Assembly (NCBI RefSeq): GCF_028561275.1
Contig: NZ_JAQQTF010000002.1
Location: 900,812 to 964,811, forward strand
Length of the DNA: 64,000 nt
Origin: Aureisphaera galaxeae
GTDB lineage: Bacteria; Bacteroidota; Bacteroidia; Flavobacteriales; Flavobacteriaceae
Reading direction: 5' to 3'
In this document: positions 44,452-52,813 of the stretch, piece after piece
How positions within the stretch are numbered: position 1 is the first letter of the stretch
How the letters are laid out: each line of letters starts with the position of its first letter
Position numbers and translations under genes: made by a program
The notes under the pieces: generated by a model
Databases searched by the model: none
Seen by the model: only the letters and a program-made list of their open reading frames with translations
What the model was told of the DNA's origin: nothing

Positions 44452-45369
44452 ATGAGTACAAAAGCTAATGCCAGACCTTGGCCCGTTTTAGATTTTAATA
44501 CAATTCAAGACACCTTGGAAACCTTGCATCAATGGATTCAGATTGTAGGTAAAATTAGATTGCGAACCATGCCGTGGCAAAACCATTCATGGCACACGGC
44601 GCTCTATATTTCCCCGCATGGATTTTCCACACATGGAATTCCCTATGAAGGAAGGGTTTTTCAAATTGATTTCGATTTTGAACAACATAAGCTGTTCATT
44701 CAGTGCTCGGGATCGGATACCGTGGTGATGGAATTGCGTCCCATGACGGTGGCGGATTTTTACAAAGAACTGTTCAAAAAGCTCTCGAACTTGGGAATCG
44801 ATGTTACCATTCATGGAAGTCCCAATGAAATGGAACCGGCCATTCCTTTTGCCAAAAATACCATCAACAAGTCTTATGCTCCCCAAGCAGCCAACGATCT
44901 TTGGCAGGCCATGATGCGGGCCAATGATGTTTTCAATCAGTTTAGAAGTGAGTTTGTAGGTAAATGTAGTCCCGTACACCTTTTTTGGGGTGCTTTCGAT
45001 TTGGCCGTAACGCGATTCTCAGGGAATTCGGCACCATTGCACCAAGGAGGAATGCCCAATATGCCCTTGGAGGTAATGCAAGAGGCTTACTCGCAAGAGG
45101 TTAGTAGTGCGGGATTCTGGCCGGGGTCCAAGGATTTCCCATTCCCAGCTTTTTATGCGTATGCGTATCCGAGTGACCAGCGTTTCGGAGAACAAAAAGT
45201 GGAACCCAAGGAAGCTTTTTATAGTCCCGATATGGGAGAGTTTTTCTTGAAGTACGAAGATGTACAGCGGTCCGAACAACCTGAAAAGATGTTGTACGAT
45301 TTCTTGCAAACTACCTACGAAGCGGCAGCGAATACCTCAAAGTGGGATAGGGTGTCACTGGAAAAGTAA
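44452..45369 (+). CDS. DUF5996 family protein
   Basis: 305 aa, soluble, function unknown. Family features are WPVLDFNTIQDTLETLHQWIQIVGK near the start (core LHQWIQIVGKIRL), MPWQNHSWHTALYISPHG, LGIDVTIHGSPNE, PVHLFWGAFDLAVTRFSG near residue 180, and APLHQGGMP with HPGS-like WPGSKDFPFPAFYAYAYP. Conserved His, Trp and Asp suggest an enzyme or a metal-binding protein, but this is inference. It is 7 bp after the pirin gene, with a terminator behind. Confidence 0.85.
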   Translation: MSTKANARPWPVLDFNTIQDTLETLHQWIQIVGKIRLRTMPWQNHSWHTALYISPHGFSTHGIPYEGRVFQIDFDFEQHKLFIQCSGSDTVVMELRPMTVADFYKELFKKLSNLGIDVTIHGSPNEMEPAIPFAKNTINKSYAPQAANDLWQAMMRANDVFNQFRSEFVGKCSPVHLFWGAFDLAVTRFSGNSAPLHQGGMPNMPLEVMQEAYSQEVSSAGFWPGSKDFPFPAFYAYAYPSDQRFGEQKVEPKEAFYSPDMGEFFLKYEDVQRSEQPEKMLYDFLQTTYEAAANTSKWDRVSLEK

Positions 45370-45389
45370 ATTCTTGTAAAACTAAATAT

Positions 45390-45427
45390 GGGTCGAGCAT
45401 TCGTGAAGAAGGATGTTCGACCCTTTC
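45390..45427 (+). terminator. terminator after the pirin-DUF5996 operon
   Basis: GGGTCGAGCAT / ATGTTCGACCC (one G-T pair) followed by TTTCTTTT. Confidence 0.75.
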
Positions 45428-45491
45428 TTTTGTGTGCGATTTATAGCGCAAAGCGTTATCTTTATTTTAAAATACCTAGCCACAGATATTC

Positions 45492-46403
45492 ATGAAAGGA
45501 ATAGGAAACACCCCTCTTATAAAACTGGAACGCCTTACTACGGATGATATGGCCGATGTGTATGTGAAATTCGAAGGTGCCAATCTTACGGGAAGTATGA
45601 AAGACCGTATGGCCTTATCCATGATAGAAGGTGCCGAACGGACAGGGAAGCTGAAAAAGGGGATGAAGGTCGTGGAATATACGGGCGGAAGTACCGGAAG
45701 TTCTTTGGCTATGGTTTGTGCTAAAAAAGGATATAAAGCCCATTTTGTGTCTTCCAATGGCTTTGCTGAAGAAAAGCTCCAAACAATGCGGGCTTTTGGT
45801 GCTACGGTGGAGATCGTACATGCCGAAAACGACATTCTCACAGCAGATGTCATCAATAGAATGATTGCAAGGGCCAAAGAGCTCATTCAGGATTCCAATA
45901 CCTTTTGGCCGGATCAGATCAATAATATGGATAATAAACGCGGATACCATCCCATGGGACATGAGATCTTAGCCGAATTGGGAACCGAAATCGACGAATT
46001 TGTAGTGGCTGTGGGAGGGGGTGGATGCATTTCAGGAAATTCAGAAATACTGAAAGACAACATACCAAACCTAAGAACCGTAGGAGTTGAGCCTTTCAAT
46101 GTGCGTAATGTCTCTGGAGGTGATACAAGCGGCACCCATAAATTGGAAGGGATTGGTCTTTCCTTTGTGCCTTCCATCCTTAGAAAGGATCTGATCGACG
46201 AGGTCATAGCAGTAAGGGATGAAGATGCCTACGCCACCGCCAATGCAATGGCCCAAAAAGAAGGTGTTTTTGGAGGGGCTACTTCGGGAGCCAATGTTTG
46301 GGCTGCATTAAGAAGAGCAAAGGCGCTTGGACCAGGGAAAAAGATCGTAACCGTTGTGTGCGATACCGGAATTAAATACTTACAGGGCGATCTGTACGAC
46401 TAA
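45492..46403 (+). CDS. PLP-dependent cysteine synthase family protein
   Basis: Fold-type II PLP enzyme of 303 aa, related to O-acetylserine sulfhydrylase and cystathionine beta-synthase. GNTPLIKLERL opens the protein. The PLP lysine is in GSMKDRMAL near residue 37. TGGSTGSSLAMVCAKKGY near 62 is the substrate loop. VVAVGGGGCISGNSEIL near 172 binds the PLP phosphate, and FGGATSGANVWAALR lies near 255. The substrate loop TGGSTGSSLA departs from the TSGNTGIALA of cysteine synthases, so cysteine synthesis itself is not certain. Followed by the VanZ-like gene. Confidence 0.9.
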   Translation: MKGIGNTPLIKLERLTTDDMADVYVKFEGANLTGSMKDRMALSMIEGAERTGKLKKGMKVVEYTGGSTGSSLAMVCAKKGYKAHFVSSNGFAEEKLQTMRAFGATVEIVHAENDILTADVINRMIARAKELIQDSNTFWPDQINNMDNKRGYHPMGHEILAELGTEIDEFVVAVGGGGCISGNSEILKDNIPNLRTVGVEPFNVRNVSGGDTSGTHKLEGIGLSFVPSILRKDLIDEVIAVRDEDAYATANAMAQKEGVFGGATSGANVWAALRRAKALGPGKKIVTVVCDTGIKYLQGDLYD

Positions 46404-46421
46404 GACCATTACCTCAACATT

Positions 46422-46979
46422 ATGTCCTTATTCACATCAAAAAGGGAGAAACGATATTGGTTTTTTGCGCTTTTAGTGCTATTCACCATCATTACCACCT
46501 TATTTGTAGGACAGCCCTTATTGAAGTTATTAGGCAATCAGGATGTACAAGCCTTTCTTTTCTTAGCAGGAATGTTCTTGGTAGGTGTAGCTATCTTAAC
46601 ACATGCCTTAAGTATCCGTCCTGGAAATGTTGAAATGGCCATTCTTTTGGGTATTGCAGCTATTTATGTTATGTTATTCCTTCGACTGGGATTACCGGAA
46701 CGCAGCCACCTTATTGAATACAGCATCTTGACTATTTTCGTGCATAGGGCACTTATGGAACGTAAACTCCATAGAAAAAAACCTACACGACCTGCTTTGT
46801 GGGCGGGGGCTATCGTCTTTGGGATTGGGGTGGTCGACGAATGTATCCAACTGGTATTACCTGACAGGGTATTCGATACCGATGATATATTGTTTAATGG
46901 AATTGCTGTAGTTTTGGCATTAAGCTCCACTGTTTTATTGCAGTGGATTCGGAAAAAGATCACAAGGAAATCGTCATGA
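46422..46979 (+). CDS. VanZ-like membrane protein
   Basis: 185 aa with about five membrane helices. The core ERSHLIEYSILTIFVHRAL and GVVDECIQLVLPDRVFDTDD (RxHhxEY ... DExxQxxxxxRxxxxxD pattern) is that of the VanZ/teicoplanin-resistance-like family; the core is written here in two parts. In most genomes such proteins have no known role and do not confer resistance. It overlaps the next gene by 4 bases. Confidence 0.8.
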   Translation: MSLFTSKREKRYWFFALLVLFTIITTLFVGQPLLKLLGNQDVQAFLFLAGMFLVGVAILTHALSIRPGNVEMAILLGIAAIYVMLFLRLGLPERSHLIEYSILTIFVHRALMERKLHRKKPTRPALWAGAIVFGIGVVDECIQLVLPDRVFDTDDILFNGIAVVLALSSTVLLQWIRKKITRKSS

Positions 46980-47467
46980 CCATTCAATTCAAAAAAGGAC
47001 TTCAAAAACCAAGTATCCTCACTTGTATTCGTAAAGATGGGAGCACCACTTGGACTTCGTTGCGAAAGGAAATTGAAATTCACGATTTCGGACATTACGC
47101 CGTGGAGACCGTATTGGGTTTTTCAAAGGCGTTCTACGGATTACTGGCAGAAGGGTACAACATCGAGGATTTTGAATTACCCCGCGAACAGCGCCCTGAA
47201 GCCTTAATCCCTGCAAATATACCCGCAGAAGCCCTGCAAGCGGAGCATATCGTAAACTTGTTGATGGTTTCATTGCATCAGGATGATGAAAGTCTAGATT
47301 TTATAACAACCCTTACCACCATATTGGAAGAGAATCAAATTGATTTTCCAGCGGTATTAACATCAGAAACCCTTACCCGCATAGAACAAAAGCTGAAGGA
47401 ACTCATGCACCAATGGCACATATTGCAAGAGGGAGAAATCCTTGAGTTGTCATTCAGCATATCGTAA
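46976..47467 (+). CDS. hypothetical cytoplasmic protein
   Basis: 163 aa from ATG 46976, which overlaps the VanZ-like gene stop (ATGA). A longer frame from 46943 would run inside that gene and is less likely. Not recognised. The N-terminus ILTCIRKDGSTTWTSL and EIHDFGHYAVETVLGFSKAFYGLL contains an HDxxHY segment with one conserved-looking His pair. The middle is acidic and the C-terminus helical with LEEGEILELSF-like ending. Coupled to VanZ-like, so perhaps functionally linked. Confidence 0.72.
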   Translation: MTIQFKKGLQKPSILTCIRKDGSTTWTSLRKEIEIHDFGHYAVETVLGFSKAFYGLLAEGYNIEDFELPREQRPEALIPANIPAEALQAEHIVNLLMVSLHQDDESLDFITTLTTILEENQIDFPAVLTSETLTRIEQKLKELMHQWHILQEGEILELSFSIS

Positions 47468-47515
47468 GATTCTTAGGAAATTCCCTATCTTTAAGGAAAC
47501 TCATAGTCTAAGGAC

Positions 47516-47794
47516 ATGGTAGACGGAACGTACGGAAGACTGGGCGCTCACAAACAACGGGTTAAAATGCTTCGCTCCAAAAAAGAGGTGCAACGAAAGA
47601 AAGCGGATTACTCGGGGGTGTATGGTAAGGAAAATGGAATAGCTTTAGAGGAAACCGATCCAGAGGTGATGGAATCCATTAAAGCCGAAATCCAAGAACG
47701 AAAGAAGATTGAACGCACTAAGCGTTGGATTGCCATTTCCGTGGGAGTGGTCGGGGGATTGCTTTTCGGATATTGGTTGTTTACTTCCATATAA
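47516..47794 (+). CDS. small C-tail-anchored membrane protein
   Basis: 92 aa. The first 65 residues are charged and helical (HKQRVKMLRSKKEVQRKK, MESIKAEIQERKKIERTKRW). One membrane segment runs at about 70-90 (IAISVGVVGGLLFGYWLF). Function unknown. It ends 10 bases before the SnoaL-like gene. Confidence 0.7.
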   Translation: MVDGTYGRLGAHKQRVKMLRSKKEVQRKKADYSGVYGKENGIALEETDPEVMESIKAEIQERKKIERTKRWIAISVGVVGGLLFGYWLFTSI

Positions 47795-47804
47795 ATTCAG
47801 GTTT

Positions 47805-48170
47805 TTGAAATCAAAAGAATTAGTACGCGAATGGTTCGAAGTATGGAAACGTGGCGATTTCCATAATATTCCTATTTCCGAAGATTTTAAGCATACCAGT
47901 CCCTATGGCACCATAGATGGTAAAAAGGCCTATATGGATTTGGTCGAATCGAACCGCGACAAGTTTTTGGGATATGAATTTGTCATTCACGAGGGATTAT
48001 ATGAAACGGATAGGGCTTGTGTGCGTTATACAGCGCTGCAAGGGGATTTCCGTTTGGAAGTGAGCGAATGGTATGTGTTCGAAAATGATCGCATTAAAGA
48101 AATTATAGCCTACTACAATATCGAAGGGGAAATTAGCGAGGGGCGTAAACTGAAGAACCTGGATAACTAA
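47805..48170 (+). CDS. NTF2/SnoaL-like domain protein
   Basis: 121 aa from TTG 47805 (MKSKELVREWFEVWKRGDF), a typical SnoaL-like opening. A longer frame from 47709 would overlap the preceding gene and lacks similarity. TSPYGTIDGKKAYMDLV, ACVRYTALQGDFRLEVSEWYV and IKEIIAYYNIEG complete a single alpha+beta cone domain. Such proteins bind or convert small hydrophobic molecules; no activity can be assigned. Confidence 0.78.
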   Translation: MKSKELVREWFEVWKRGDFHNIPISEDFKHTSPYGTIDGKKAYMDLVESNRDKFLGYEFVIHEGLYETDRACVRYTALQGDFRLEVSEWYVFENDRIKEIIAYYNIEGEISEGRKLKNLDN

Positions 48171-48308
48171 CCTTATTAAGAATTCCCTACCGGTTTAATC
48201 GTGCACGAAAACATGTGGATAATTCCTTCAACTTTTTCGGTTCATTTCATTTTTTCATAGCAATAAGAATCCAATTACTTAGTATCTTGCTTAAAATTTT
48301 TAATGCAT

Positions 48309-48842
48309 ATGAATAAGATACTAGGGATAGGCTCCCGCATTAATCACCCAGAATACGGAAAGGGTGTTGTTACCAATGTAGATTCTAAAATGTATTGGGT
48401 GACCTTTATTGATAAAGGGCTGGAAACTATTGAGTTGAATGATGATTTTGAAGTTATTGAGGCTTCAGATGATGATTTGGATACGGTGAGTTTTTATGAA
48501 GTGGAACGAAGTTTACGGTCTATATTGAAAAAGTGGAGCGATGCCAGTGAAATTGTACCTATTGCCGATAAGTATAAGGGAGGTACGCTAATTCTACAAC
48601 CCAAAGACACTGGTTTGGCCAATAAAGAAGTGCCTATAGATACTTTTTTCCATAAGATCGTAATGCTAAGGGATCGTCTTCGCGTGATGGAACAAAAAAT
48701 AAACTCAAGTAAGGTGTTGGAGCCGCAGGATAAGGTAGACTTACAGCAGTACATCACACGATGCTATGGGAGTTTAACGACTTTTAATGTGCTTTTTAAG
48801 AACAACTCCCAGCATTTCAAAGGAGAGTCTTCTAAAAAATAG
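48309..48842 (+). CDS. hypothetical protein with N-terminal SH3-like/CarD-like barrel
   Basis: 177 aa from ATG 48309; an ATG two codons upstream is equivalent. The first 50 residues (LGIGSRINHPEYGKGVVTNVDS, MYWVTFIDKGLETIEL; quoted in pieces) form the pattern of a small beta-barrel like that in CarD-type or translation-factor-related proteins ('G x x V x H P x x G x G x V'). The rest is helical with FHKIVMLRDRLRVMEQKI and LQQYITRCYGSLTTFNVLF. Nucleic-acid or RNA-polymerase contact is a guess from the barrel. A similar protein is, to my memory, widespread in flavobacteria without a name. Confidence 0.7.
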   Translation: MNKILGIGSRINHPEYGKGVVTNVDSKMYWVTFIDKGLETIELNDDFEVIEASDDDLDTVSFYEVERSLRSILKKWSDASEIVPIADKYKGGTLILQPKDTGLANKEVPIDTFFHKIVMLRDRLRVMEQKINSSKVLEPQDKVDLQQYITRCYGSLTTFNVLFKNNSQHFKGESSKK

Positions 48843-48884
48843 TTGTAGTTTTAATAAAGGATTAACCGATAAAAATTTTTGAAT

Positions 48885-49589
48885 ATGGACGAAATACAAA
48901 CCCCAGAAGTACCTAAGATTGCAGGGTTGAGTGCTGAAGCGAAAGCAGCTTTTTATAGAAAAACCTATACGCATCTGGCCTTGGCCGTATTACTGTTTAT
49001 TGTCATAGAGGGGATCTTCTTTAAGATTCCTGCACTGGTAAATTTTGCCCTATCACTTACTCAAGGGTCCCTATGGTTAATCATGTTGGGTGGATTTATG
49101 TTGGTGACCAGCTATGCCGAGAGAATGGCGGTGAAGACACACGATAAAAACAAACAATATATCGGTCTGTTACTATATGTAGTTGCCGAAGCTTTCATAT
49201 TTATTCCCCTTATTCTGTATGCGATGGCTGTTGCAGATGGTGGTTTTAGTATCCTGAATCAAGCTGCAGTCATTACACTTTCCCTTTTCATGGGACTGTC
49301 GGCCATTGTATTTATAACTAAAAAAGATTTTTCTTTTCTGAAATCCGCCTTAACGATAGGTTTCTTTATCGCTATGGGTCTTATCGTTGCAGGGATTCTT
49401 TTTGGATTCGACTTAGGGTTGGCATTTAGCGCAGGTATGGTAGTACTCGCTGGAGGGTCTATTTTGTACCAAACTTCTAATATGATCCATAAGTATGAAG
49501 AAGATCAATATGTGGCAGCATCATTAGGGTTATTTGCCTCCTTAATGCTACTGTTTTGGTATGTTTTAAGCATATTGAGCAGTGACTAA
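48885..49589 (+). CDS. Bax inhibitor-1/YccA family membrane protein
   Basis: 234 aa from ATG 48885 (a TTG two codons earlier is possible). Seven membrane helices. The family signatures are FYRKTYTHLALAVLLF, the central YVVAEAFIFIPLIL region and the C-terminal GFDLGLAFSAG and ILYQTSNMIHKY with acidic residues that form the pH-sensing calcium-leak pore in the Bacillus homologue YetJ. Physiological role in Bacteroidota unknown. Own transcription unit likely. Confidence 0.9.
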   Translation: MDEIQTPEVPKIAGLSAEAKAAFYRKTYTHLALAVLLFIVIEGIFFKIPALVNFALSLTQGSLWLIMLGGFMLVTSYAERMAVKTHDKNKQYIGLLLYVVAEAFIFIPLILYAMAVADGGFSILNQAAVITLSLFMGLSAIVFITKKDFSFLKSALTIGFFIAMGLIVAGILFGFDLGLAFSAGMVVLAGGSILYQTSNMIHKYEEDQYVAASLGLFASLMLLFWYVLSILSSD

Positions 49590-49688
49590 ATAAGGCGTAT
49601 ACTTTAATAGATCTTCGTCCGTTATAGTATACTAAATCGCTGGGGTTTAGTAAAATAATCGCTATCTTGCCCCTTCCAAATCGAAACA

Positions 49689-50522
49689 ATGTTACTATTA
49701 CAAGCCGAAGAAAATGCACCCTGGCTGGCACCGTATGCCTATGCTATTGTATTGCTTGGGTTTGTCTTCTTTTTGTTTCGGGTTTTCGAAAATTGGTATG
49801 CCAATGCCTATGATCGACCCTTGTACCGAAATTACTTTGTCTTCAGAAAACTTAAACCTGATTTGGAGGCCATCTTAGAAAGCGAATTTTCATTCTATAA
49901 TCTGCTTTCGAAAAAAGAGAAACGTCAATTTCAGCATAGAGTAGCCGTATTCATGCGCGAAAAGAATTTCATTGGAAGGGACAATGTTGTGGTGACCGAT
50001 AGAATGAAAGTCCTTATTGCTGCTGTAGGATGCATGCTTAGTTTCGGACGCAAGAACTTCGATTATGGTCTTATAGAGCACATCCTTGTCTACCCGGGCG
50101 AATTTTATAGCACCATGAACGATGCCATGCACAAAGGGGAATTCAACCCCAAAGGAAAGGCATTGGTACTATCATGGGAAGATTTCGAAAAAGGCTATAA
50201 GATACCCAATGATAACCGCAATTTGGGGATACATGAATTTATGCACGCCATGCAATTAGAAGCCCGCAAGAGTCGTGATTTGGACTCTACCCGCTTCGCA
50301 AAACAGTTTCAGAACATTTTAAGAAGGCTTACGCAAAAGGAGGTAAAGGATAAGCTGGACGAGACCCAGTATTTTAGGTCCTACGCTTTTACCAATCAAT
50401 ACGAGTTCATGGCGGTACTATCGGAATATTTTATTGAATCACCTCAGGAATTCAAAACCCACTTTCCGCAGTTGTATAAGTATACCCAGAAGCTTCTTAA
50501 TTTTAGGTTTGCGGGATATTGA
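49689..50522 (+). CDS. MtfA-like (M90) zinc peptidase with N-terminal membrane anchor
   Basis: 277 aa. Membrane segment at about 16-32, then the soluble domain. The zinc motif is GIHEFMH (His172-Glu173-x2-His176), and a downstream Glu in FMAVLSEYF serves as third ligand candidate. This matches the MtfA/anthrax-lethal-factor-like group. E. coli MtfA is a peptidase tied to control of the Mlc repressor; that partner cannot be assumed here. LVLSWEDFEKGY is also family-typical. Its end overlaps the convergent reductase gene by 20 bases. Confidence 0.88.
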   Translation: MLLLQAEENAPWLAPYAYAIVLLGFVFFLFRVFENWYANAYDRPLYRNYFVFRKLKPDLEAILESEFSFYNLLSKKEKRQFQHRVAVFMREKNFIGRDNVVVTDRMKVLIAAVGCMLSFGRKNFDYGLIEHILVYPGEFYSTMNDAMHKGEFNPKGKALVLSWEDFEKGYKIPNDNRNLGIHEFMHAMQLEARKSRDLDSTRFAKQFQNILRRLTQKEVKDKLDETQYFRSYAFTNQYEFMAVLSEYFIESPQEFKTHFPQLYKYTQKLLNFRFAGY

Positions 50523-51483
50523 TGCTATTCACAATGGCATCTGTTATGATTTGGGCATGCACCCTGGAATTTTCGATGAACCATTTATGGGTTTCTGTTC
50601 CACCACAGACCACTCCCGCTAAGTAGAGCCCTTTTACATTGCTTTCCATGGTCTCCTCATTATAGCTAGGCACCTTTTTGTCGCCATTTAGAGTAATTCC
50701 TAAGGATTCCAAGAACTTGAAGTTAGGCAAATAGCCAGTGAGGGCTACCACGAAGTCATTTTCAAGGGTAATGGGACCATCGAGGGTGTTGATTGTTACG
50801 GAATCGGGTTCGATGGAACTAATTTCCGAATTGAAAATCGCCTTTATACTACCTTCCTTTATTCTATTATCAATGTCTGGGCGTACCCAGTATTTTACAC
50901 GTTCGCCAATCTGTGGGCCGCGTACTACCATAGTGACATCACCGCCCTTTCGCCAGATTTCCAAAGCCGCATCTACGGCACTGTTACTCGCACCTACAAT
51001 AATGATTTTGCGCATCACAAAGGGATGTGCTTCTTTGAAGTAATGGGAGACTTTGGGGAGATCTTCACCGGGTACATTCAGGAGTTTCGGAATGTCATAG
51101 AAACCTGTACAAATAATGGTATTCTTTGCGATATACATCTGCTTTTCCGATTGAATATGGAATAGGTGATCCTTCTTTTCTACCTTCAGTACTTTTTCAA
51201 ATAAATGAATCGCAAGATCATTGGAGGTGGCTACCCTGCGGTAGTATTCCAACGCCTCATTTCTATTCGGCTTTGGGTTGTTACTTATAAAGGGGATATT
51301 GTCTATTTCCAACTTTTCCGAAGTGGAAAAGAAAGTCATATTTAAAGGGTAATTGTACAGCGAATTGCACAAGGCCCCCTTTTCCAATACCACATAATTG
51401 AGGTTCTTCTTTTTACATTCCAAAGCACAGGCAATTCCAATGGGACCACCGCCTATGATAACTACATCCAAATCTTTTTGCAT
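50503..51483 (-). CDS. YpdA-family FAD/NAD(P)-dependent oxidoreductase (putative bacillithiol disulfide reductase)
   Basis: 326 aa from the ATG at 51483 (MQKDLDVVIIGGGPIG). A -7 box sits 4 bases ahead, so longer starts are rejected. FAD Rossmann motif VVIIGGGPIGIACALE at the N-terminus, NAD(P)H motif IIVGASNSAVDAALE near residue 165, and GLYLAGVVCGG near the end with TETHKWFIEN. YpdA enzymes reduce bacillithiol disulfide, and Bacteroidota make bacillithiol, so this role is plausible. There is no CxxC, as in YpdA and unlike thioredoxin reductase. Confidence 0.87.
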   Translation of the reverse strand: MQKDLDVVIIGGGPIGIACALECKKKNLNYVVLEKGALCNSLYNYPLNMTFFSTSEKLEIDNIPFISNNPKPNRNEALEYYRRVATSNDLAIHLFEKVLKVEKKDHLFHIQSEKQMYIAKNTIICTGFYDIPKLLNVPGEDLPKVSHYFKEAHPFVMRKIIIVGASNSAVDAALEIWRKGGDVTMVVRGPQIGERVKYWVRPDIDNRIKEGSIKAIFNSEISSIEPDSVTINTLDGPITLENDFVVALTGYLPNFKFLESLGITLNGDKKVPSYNEETMESNVKGLYLAGVVCGGTETHKWFIENSRVHAQIITDAIVNSINIPQT

Positions 51484-51486
51484 ACC

Positions 51487-51516
51487 CAAAATTACTACTT
51501 TGCTGTGAAACAAATA
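51487..51516 (-). promoter_or_regulatory. promoter of the YpdA-like gene
   Basis: CAAAATTA at 51487-51494 (TAATTTTG on the minus strand) and CAA at 51514-51516 as -33 TTG, spacing 19 bases. The leader would be only a few bases. Confidence 0.5.
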
Positions 51517-51592
51517 GGACGTAAAAATTATGAACCCATTACTACGAAGCAGTAATGGGCTCACAAAAAACAAAAACTCAGTAATCTGAAAC

Positions 51593-52702
51593 TCAGTTTA
51601 CCAACAGTTTTTGGGTCAAGGAGGTACCGTTGGTGCCGGTGGTTCGTATGAAATACAAACCAGAAGCAAGATGGGAAGCATCCCAGAGGAGGGTTTGCGC
51701 GAGATCTATTTCTTCCACCAATGCACCCGATATAGAATATACCAATAGGCTTTCAAAATTCGCAGCAAGACGGGAGGAGATCTCAAAAACGGTTCCCATG
51801 GTAGGGACCATTATTTGAGCTTGCCTTTCATTTTCGGCAATAGACAAACTAGGCACACGTACCCGAACAAAGTTGGGGGTATTTAGTGTTCCGCCGTTAT
51901 CCCATTGCCCCAATGGGGTTCCACCTGAAGTGAATTCTGAAATTTTATTTCCGCCCCTTTCAGCAATTAAAAGATTACCGTTCGGTAAGTAATCATAGCC
52001 TTCGGGGTTAGCAATTCCTGTAATGATATGGTCTATAAAAGTACCCGATGCATCGAATCGGGATACGCGATTGGCACTGTAATCCAGTGCCCATAATTCA
52101 TTTTCATCGGTGAACCAGATATTTGTTGGACCTACTAAAATAGCAGTGTCACCAAAAATACTTATAGGATCTCCATTGGTGTCGAACATCGTTACACTAC
52201 CGTTGGTACCATTGGCCCATGTAGAGATGTACAGATTATTGGACGTGTCCCAATCGATACCAATGGACTGAAATATTCCAATACTCGTAAACTCATCTAC
52301 AAAATTACCATTGAGGTCGAAACGAACGGTTTTAAAATTGCTGTTCCATTGTAGTACATAGATGAGCCCTTCATCTTCGCGATATTCCATACGGGTGGCC
52401 CCTTGTATGGAATAGCCAGATGAAAATTCACCCATATAGTCCCCGGTTTCCCCATCGTACTGTAAAATAGCATTGTTTAGGAATCCGGAAATAAGAACAC
52501 TTCCATCGGGATGGAATACAATATCCTGTGGGTTGGAAAGACCTCCTGAATTGGCATCAATGAACACCTCCAGGAAGTTTCCATCCACATCGTACTTGTT
52601 AACAGCGTTATTGCCCCTATCGCTGGCGAATACCGCGATATCCTGAGCGCATACCATTAAAGGTATACACCACAGCCATAGGAGCATGATTGGTTTTTTC
52701 AT
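51593..52702 (-). CDS. secreted NHL-repeat-like beta-propeller protein, probable T9SS cargo
   Basis: 369 aa. The signal peptide spans about residues 1-19 (PLMVCAQ). Residues about 20-285 contain six-bladed propeller repeats of NHL type with recurring 'NKYDVDGNFLEVFID', 'ISGFLNNAILQYDGETGDYMG', 'VRFDLNGNFVDEF', 'SIGIDWDTSNNLYISTW'. The C-terminal 80 residues (MVPTMGTVFEISS ... LVYSISGALVEEID ... ASHLASGLYFIRTTG ... QKLLVN) resemble a T9SS sorting domain. No catalytic residues are evident. It is a tandem paralogue of the next gene and reads the same way. Confidence 0.78.
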   Translation of the reverse strand: MKKPIMLLWLWCIPLMVCAQDIAVFASDRGNNAVNKYDVDGNFLEVFIDANSGGLSNPQDIVFHPDGSVLISGFLNNAILQYDGETGDYMGEFSSGYSIQGATRMEYREDEGLIYVLQWNSNFKTVRFDLNGNFVDEFTSIGIFQSIGIDWDTSNNLYISTWANGTNGSVTMFDTNGDPISIFGDTAILVGPTNIWFTDENELWALDYSANRVSRFDASGTFIDHIITGIANPEGYDYLPNGNLLIAERGGNKISEFTSGGTPLGQWDNGGTLNTPNFVRVRVPSLSIAENERQAQIMVPTMGTVFEISSRLAANFESLLVYSISGALVEEIDLAQTLLWDASHLASGLYFIRTTGTNGTSLTQKLLVN

Positions 52703-52813
52703 AGCTTATGTTTTTTATTTCAATATAGAAAATATGGGTTAAGCCAAAGGTAAGCCCGACAAAGTCTTACATACCCAATCTACCGTTAACATACGTCCGT
52801 AGCCTCGTTCTAA

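Noticed and set aside
46422-46979. Glycopeptide (teicoplanin) resistance from the VanZ-like gene
   Set aside because: VanZ-like proteins are widespread without any link to resistance, and no other van genes are present.
47709-47804. Upstream extension of the SnoaL-like gene
   Set aside because: It runs within the preceding gene, and the domain begins at the TTG at 47805.
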